This document shows, one piece after another, positions 57,306 through 64,000 of a stretch of DNA of 64,000 bases. Origin of the DNA: Apostichopus japonicus (lineage: Eukaryota; Echinodermata; Holothuroidea; Aspidochirotida; Stichopodidae); contig NC_092564.1 of assembly GCF_037975245.1 (NCBI RefSeq), forward strand, positions 19,978,484 through 20,042,483. The letters are read 5' to 3'. Within the stretch, counting starts at the first letter, position 1. Each line of letters starts with the position of its first letter. The notes under the pieces were generated by a model that did no database searches, was not told the origin of the DNA, and saw nothing but the letters and a program-made list of their open reading frames with translations. The translations under genes were made by a program, and so were the position numbers.

Positions 57306-60300
57306 TGCGTACAAATGCGGAGAAAATGTCAGAATAAAAATTGTTGACAGACCAGAGACGTGGTCGTTCCCCGTGTTCACATATGCGTACGTACGTAAAA
57401 ACCACTGAATTTAGCTAGCACATGTCCTCGATTGCGTAATCAGAGACTGAAGTTAGCGAACGAGTACAACGCTTCCTTTTCCACTGCAAGTTAAAATGAT
57501 TATTTTAATTATGATATTTGTGAGACATGAAGACAACGAATCCAGATGTGCATCTTTGTTCACAGAACCACCTGATACCTAGCGAGGAAATGAGAAGACA
57601 TAACCTGTATAAAAAAGAGTGAATGGTATGAAACTGAGATAAACTTAAAATTTACCTTAAAAGCTATAATTCCAATATGCAGTCAATATGCATCAACATT
57701 GCCTCCAGTTAAAGTATACAAAACCAAGTAAAGTATTCGATTTCGATTTCGATTTATTCGATTTATTTTAAACCAGTGTAAATATAAAATATTTATAAAT
57801 AGGCGTACATCAAAAAACAGTTCTTGTTAAGATTAAACAAATGATATGGTAAATGGTAAGTGAAAGAAATAAGATTGTTAAATGGTTTAAACATAAAATG
57901 ATGAAACAGTCATTACTGAAACTATAATAAAGGTTCTAAACTATCAAATTGTATTAAACATTATAATTGCTGCACGGTATATGAACGAATTTCTATACAG
58001 TTGAATTCTATATTTGGGCAAGATATTTGGATTTCTGAGGTATACAAAACCTTGCAATAAATTTTCAAGAGTGCCTTCTAGGTGTTCTCATCTCACATTC
58101 CAAATTACTGTCAGATATTGAGAAGTTTCCATTTAGACAGTAAATGACCATTCATTAGTTTTCTAACATATTTGTAGCATTGAATGCCGCCTAAATAAGC
58201 ACAGTTACTTTCCCATTAAAACATGACTTTAGGCAGAATTTTAGTCAAAGAAAAAAAAGGGGGGGGGGGGGACAATTAATACTTAGTATCTTTCTGTGGT
58301 AATATGGCTGCTCTTGTTTGCAAGATATTTCAGTATTTAAAATATGATTAATCTCTGGAATTGCTCCTTTAATGTTTAATTGATGATGACGTCAACTGCT
58401 CAGCCCGCAGGTCAAAGGATGTAAATGATGTTAATTGTTTTATAATTTCTAATAACTTCGTATGAAAAAGAGTACTTTTGGGAAGACATTCATCATCATC
58501 TGTCGTTGTCAACTTTGTCATTTGTAATCATGTTATTTGAGACGACAGAAATCTTACGTTTTTGTACTGAGTTTTATACTGCGTCTGGACTAACCGACCC
58601 GTGGTCTGTGTGTTAGACTAAGTAGTCCAGCCACTTAAATTGATGGTCCTCATTACATTTACAGTAAAATTTCTCACAAATGGCATGTGGTATAGATATG
58701 CAAAGTCGTCTGCATGTTAGCAGTGTTTTTGAAATGGCTACAGCTTATCAAGTTTAATTATGTCAATATCAGTCATCTTGTAAAGTTTACTGGCAGCAAA
58801 ATCCTCAGATTGATAAAAATATCTATACAAACTCAAATCTCCAATTTACTGTGAAGCCGATGGCATACATAGGAATAGCGTCCTCATCGTCTGGCGGCTG
58901 GGCGAATACAGAAATGCAACATGGCCATTCACCAGCCTACCGGATGAATAACGATTATCGTATACGTAGGCTATATTCCGCCAGCTGCCGGTCGAATAAG
59001 CCAAACGCACCATGTTATTCACCCTGTATAACCGGACGAATACAGAAAAGTGACCTTCTTAGTTGTCCTGCTGCCGAGCGACAGACCTAACCATATCCCT
59101 ATATTCTCGCGGCAACTGGACAAAGACGGAATCCAGTGTCCAAACTTGAAAGTCATAACCCTTATCTATAGTAGTCCCAATGAATAACGCAGGTAGCTTA
59201 GGCTATACTAGAACTAGCCAAGACAACGGGTAATGCTTGGAGCGAAATACATGACTCCCCATGCTGAGCTAAAAAATATAAAAATTCCAAAAAATTTCAA
59301 TCAGTAATGAATTGGCATAGTCGTATATCTTGAGTGTCTTAAACTAAAAAAAAAGGGTTCTATAGGCTCTGGTAGTGGACGGTATACTGTGGAATTCTTC
59401 AAGTTGGAGGATTATGAGGCCTTCTTGAGTTGATTTTTGCTCCGAAGTATTTCTTCAAACAAAAATTTATGTAAGTACCGATCGCGTTAAACCTGTGTTA
59501 CACGCTGTGGCATCAAATTAAATATTGTGGTCTCTGAGTTCAGTAGCCGGAGGACATAAAACAACAACAAATAGAACGCCCCCCCCCCCCCCCAAACAAA
59601 ATGGCTGATACATCGTTGTTCACCAGGATACCGGGCAAATCATGTTAAATTTTAAGTATCGACTCCCTGTATACCAATTCCGTTAATATAGCAGAACATT
59701 GACTTAATGACCCACGAGTTGAAAGCTTTTATACAATAACTGCACACCTTTTTGACATAGTTATATAACACTATAGTTTTTTTGTATGAGCATTTCCGAC
59801 AGAAAATGCATTACCTTAAAGAAATTAAAGAATTTCCCTCTTCAGTTATCCTTCATAAGAGAAAAAAAAACCTTCCTATGGATATATGCATGTAGCCAAG
59901 ATATGGATGAATGCGTAAATTGATCTCCCGAATGCATCGCCGCTAGCATATATATCCATAGGAAACGGTCTTGTTTGTGAATGATATACTGTATGCGAAG
60001 GATATACTTTTTAAGAAAAGTCGCCCAGGAAAGAACCTGGGCACGAAAAACCAAACAACCGAACGACTGGTCCGCTCTCAACCCCAGTCCCCTTGCATCG
60101 AGACTGTGACTGTGTGATCATCGTCAGGTGTGTATCACGATTCCCCTTACATATACTACACATGATCTTAGCCAAAAGGCCGAACTTGAAGCGAAGGATA
60201 TGTATTCTTCTGTTCATGGAAAACCGCATTTTCTGTCGGGAATATACACCATAATATTTAACTGCCTAAATGTGATAATAAGGTACAAGTAAAACGATTG

Positions 60301-63300
60301 AATGATAATCTTCATTATCTATCGGAATTTCTGATGGATCAGCCGATTATCTTTAAGGGTAAAAAAAAAATAGACTTTGAACGTTTATCTCACTGACGAA
60401 CGTAGTAGCTAGGAGCTGAGATGAATTATTGACCAGACAATAATTGCCCAAACACGAAGCGAACTGGACAAACAAAAACAGCAATGACATGCTTCCTGTG
60501 CAGCACACTGCACTGTCAACTGAAGCGAAAATTAAATATTAAAAACAAAGGATTTTTTGCAGAAATTTGTACATGAAAAATAATAACCGAGTGATAATGA
60601 ACACTTATATTTAGCCGTTGAGACAGTACATGAAAATTTAATCAACATTGGTATCAATATATGTGTTACAAACTATTAGTATAGTGGAGAAACAGAATAC
60701 TGTATAGTGAAGCATTGAAAAAAGGAAGGGTGTATTGCAAGTACTTCTTTTTGATTTCGATGGACATTACCTTTCAAATACCGTCCATGCAGTCGACAAG
60801 GAATTTACCCCCCCCCCCCCTCCCCTCCCCACCACAAGTATCCTCTCGTGTAAAATTAAAATACACCGATAAGTAAATTAAATCTAATTATTAACATTTG
60901 GTTTGTTTCTCAGATTTTCAGAATATACTCGTATACAATGGACAGCATGGACGACGACACCAAAGACAACAACTAAAGTTACCAAAATTAACAACCTCAA
61001 GATAATTATTTGCTATTTTCTAGTTTGTTTACGATTTCAGTAAGTTTCCCCATGTTCAGTTACTATATATGTATGTACATAAAGGCGAATTTCTCTAGAA
61101 ATCCCTTCCCTGGCGCTTTCAGGGTTACATGTAATGAAATTGCCGTGCAGGTGATCCCCGGTTACTATGGTTTCTGACTGACAATCCCCCCCCCCCACCC
61201 CTACTCCTCACCGTCACACCCAGCAAAGAAACGGTTACAGTAGGGATCTCCACCAATTTAAGGCTCTGTTCATGGAGATCACTCGTGCCGCAGTACGAAT
61301 CCCGGTTTATCGTAATAAAATATATCTTTGCTATTTCTAAATATGTTTAAAATTTCTCTGGTCAATTTTCCCTTGTTCATCCATTTATTTATTTATTTGA
61401 AGATTAAAACAACAGAAAACGAAATACACCTTCTTAGGACCTGTTTAAATCAGGTTAATTGTGTGGAATGTATATAGGAACAGTACACCGAATATCTGGT
61501 CTATATATGATTCTCAATATGTTCCACACATAAACGATATTCTCGATTTTCAAAACAAGATTGTACGATTATGATCATTATTATTATTAGTATCATTATC
61601 ATTGTTATTGTTATTGTTGTTATTATTATTATCAGGAAAATTACGCAATTTACCAAGATAGTTCTACTTAAATGATAATGATATAACTTTGGCACAGTCC
61701 TGTGTATACAATGCATTATTTTGTTATATATAGACAACGTTAAATATTAATTTGGTTATTATATAAGCCACCTCCAGAGAGAACTAAACGCCGAAGTAGA
61801 GAGCCCCTGGGATCCGGACGACTCTATAGAACATCTTGACAGCCTCCCAGGGAACATTTTGACAGTCTCCCAGGGCACCAAAATCCTAAATTACTGAGTT
61901 TCAATTTTGGTATATCTTTTGCTCTCTCTCTCTCACTTTATCTTTTATATTACCTCAGTGGCCAACTACTTGGGTCATAATTGGTCTTCATTAGCTTTTC
62001 ACCCTCATCAACAATAAAATTGACATGTAATGGGGAGAAGAAGAAATGATGTCATACGCCATATCCTAATTGACTTGTAAATTAAAAAAAAATTAAAAAA
62101 AAAGAAATTGGAACCAAAGTTGAACGTGCATGGAGCAGCGAAATCGATTAAAAATGACTTCACACATGAGAGCTCCAGAGCGAAGGCAAAAATTCAATTG
62201 AAGTACATTTAAAGTTATTCGAGCTTCTATCGCCACCATTAAATCATCATGTACGCATCAGACTCCTAAACACATCTTAAGACAACCCTTTAACTCTTTA
62301 TTCTTATGATCTCTACCGGCGCGCGTTTTTTTTCTTTTTCTTTTTGTTTTACTTTTTTATTTTTTTTTATTTTTTTTATCATTTTAAGCCCTACAGCAAG
62401 GAATTCAGTTCTTGTAAACTTCTGCCATGACAATCGTCAAACAGGCGTTAATTACTATACAGCGCATTGTTTGATGTTTTTTACTTCGGTACCGTATTCA
62501 TTGAGACGTGTTAGTGTTTTTGTAGACTATTAATAGAAAATAATAATAATAAAACAAACTATATAGATTCATCAATTTTGTTTGTAAATTGGATTAGGGA
62601 AGGTCAATGTTTGGGTTATAGAAAGATCTCCAGGGTAGACGTGGTGAGGAGGAGGGGTGGGGGGGGAGGGGGAAGACAATACGATATATTTGAACGTGGT
62701 TTTCTAAGAAACAAAGGTGCCGTCTATTGTAAATCGCTTATCTATATTATCGCTTGTCACATAGAACTATAGCTTTCTTCATCCAGCTGTAGGTCCACGC
62801 AGAAAGAGCGAGGGTGTGACGGGTGCGCACGTACCCGTTTTCCATTGTCAAAGATTTGCATTTTCCTGGGCATTTTCCTTTCGTTCTGCGGAAGACGTTG
62901 TTACTAACCGCGTCGAATGCTATACGAAACAAATTGACATGGTTCCAAAATATAACATCGTGTTGCATCTCAAGGCCCCTTAAGTATACCAAATTAGACC
63001 TCCACCCCTTCCATCCCCAGGACGGTGCATGTTCATCATTAAAGGTCCACATCTTCAGTTATGTAACAACCACGCACCCGCAAGGGCCATTTCAGGTTTG
63101 CTCCTCTTATAAAATATTCCCTCCGCTTGGTTCTTCCGTTTTTATAGTTTTGCCCTTTGTTTTTTGTATATATGCTTTGCTTTTTTGACTTCGTCAATTA
63201 TTCAACTAAAGCAGAACAGCTTAAGATTATCCAAGAGAGGGAACAATAATCGTTTTCTATCGGTCTTCCCTCCCCCTCCCTCCCCCCCCCCTCCCTTCCC

Positions 63301-64000
63301 CCTCCGAAAAATCTCCAAGTAGAGTGAGTTAGCATCCGTTTATACTAAATAAGGTTCAAGTTGATATAGTTCTTTGTGTATAAGATCCAATACTCCCACT
63401 ATTGGCATGACAGAAAATTTGACACTTCAAGGTGCCACGGTAAAAATACGGAAAATAATTAACATGCATTTAATACAAAAGAAAAAAAATTGTCGTGGCG
63501 TGTTTACAGCTTGATTGGGTCGGAGGACAGTCTTTGAAGACTGCTGATGAGAATAATCGGTGCATCCTCTCACCACGGTGACCTTTACACGTGGATAGTT
63601 TAGCCCCCATTAAGAAACAAGAGCAGCAACGCTGCAAAAGCTCAGCTAAGCTTCTATTGGAGAAATTTGTTTTTGATTAGCAATATTTCTGAGCAGTTTA
63701 TCCATTTGGGGGGGGGGGGGGGTAAAAATAAATGAGAAATAGGCGGGATAAGGGTGTCATTTCCTTTCCTCTTATCTCCTTTCTTCCTTGCCTTATACTC
63801 CTTCTTAGCAAGCATTGTTTGTTATAGTCTTAGAAAGTTGTATTCCTTCAAAGTGGAAACACTGTCACGAACTTATTTCATGCAATAGATCGTTGTACTT
63901 ATTACTGGGGATAAACTATGCCCCATTTAAAATATAAAAAAACAAGAACCAACAGTACTTGCACCTCGCACTTTTCGTTCATGCAATGATGAAACGAAAA
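57306..64000. other. Upstream of GTPBP4: no recognisable gene
   Basis: The first few hundred bases should include the GTPBP4 promoter. Beyond that I find no exon chain that matches a known protein. The region has several pure G or C runs (about 58259-58271, 59579-59593, 60810-60819, 61187-61196, 63277-63290, 63709-63722), AT-rich tracts, and one U2-like retroposon at 60006-60190. An open frame on the minus strand at 63052-62747 (101 codons) has somewhat higher GC but no family resemblance. Confidence 0.6.
59995..60201 (-). mobile_element. SINE-like retroposon with U2 snRNA-derived head
   Basis: The insert 60006-60190 is flanked by a perfect 11-bp direct repeat GCGAAGGATAT (59995-60005 and 60191-60201). 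Read on the minus strand it begins with TTCGGCCTTTTGGCTAAGAT and then ATGTGTAGTAT, matching the highly conserved 5' end of U2 snRNA (CTCGGCCTTTTGGCTAAGATC, then AAGTGTAGTATCTG). After about 40 nt it departs from U2: no branch-site or Sm region of U2 is present. The 3' part contains CACCTGACGATGATCAC and ends with GGTTTTTCG, a hairpin GCCCAGG/CCTGGGC and TTTTCTTAAAAAGT. Head-body-tail structure plus target duplication indicates LINE-mobilised SINE rather than a working U2 gene. Confidence 0.75.

Noticed and set aside
58386-58394. CRE-like palindrome TGACGTCA
   Set aside because: A single eight-base word with no gene start nearby is expected by chance in a window of this size.
60006-60190. Working U2 snRNA gene
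   Set aside because: Only the first ~40 nt match U2. The branch-site-pairing segment and the U2 Sm and loop IV regions are missing, and target duplications flank the copy.
62747-63052. 101-codon minus-strand open frame
   Set aside because: No family motifs, no partner exons in phase, and an overlapping equally long frame on the other strand. Kept only as a note on the intergenic region.

Overview
This is a window of animal nuclear DNA. It is AT-rich and intron-rich, with about 5 genes in 64 kb and abundant mobile and tandem repeats. I read the genes by joining exons at GT-AG (once GC-AG) splice sites where the reading phase stays consistent and the protein matches a known family. The tRNA-headed SINEs and the long-intron gene structures suggest a marine invertebrate deuterostome, most likely an echinoderm. 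That is an inference, because nothing in the window fixes the species.

Layout, left to right. (1) 1-1463, + strand: the last three exons of an EML/EMAP-like microtubule-binding WD40 protein, whose 5' part lies outside the window. (2) 3982-7741, - strand: MRPL32, a mitochondrial ribosomal protein of the large subunit (bL32m), complete in three exons, with a hAT transposon in intron 1. (3) 8053-11702, + strand: a complete PEX11-family peroxisomal membrane-elongation protein in four exons. It is head to head with MRPL32 across about 310 bp, so the two probably share a bidirectional promoter. (4) 11703-15261: intergenic, repeats only. (5) 15262-32323, + strand: a leishmanolysin-like (M8) zinc metallopeptidase, LMLN/invadolysin, complete in 17 exons (704 residues), with an unexpected WAP four-disulfide-core domain encoded by its penultimate exon. 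(6) 33653-57305, - strand: GTPBP4/NOG1, the nucleolar GTPase of 60S ribosome assembly, complete in 14 exons (627 residues) with an 11.3-kb first intron full of repeats. LMLN and GTPBP4 converge tail to tail, 1.3 kb apart. (7) 57306-64000: upstream of GTPBP4. I find no recognisable gene there, but there is a striking SINE-like insertion with a U2 snRNA-like head.

MRPL32 and GTPBP4 both serve ribosome production (mitochondrial and cytoplasmic), and PEX11 serves peroxisome division. The genes do not form a single pathway, and the arrangement looks like ordinary neighbouring of housekeeping genes.

The most noteworthy items are: the LMLN-WAP domain architecture; the U2-headed retroposon with an 11-bp target-site duplication; two complete non-autonomous hAT elements with perfect 8-bp target-site duplications that share internal sequence but carry different subterminal motif arrays; a third hAT end; a 1.2-kb satellite with a 25-bp palindromic unit; a minisatellite abutting a GTPBP4 splice donor that stays open in the GTPBP4 frame; and an intronic copy of the sequence next to the GTPBP4 start codon.
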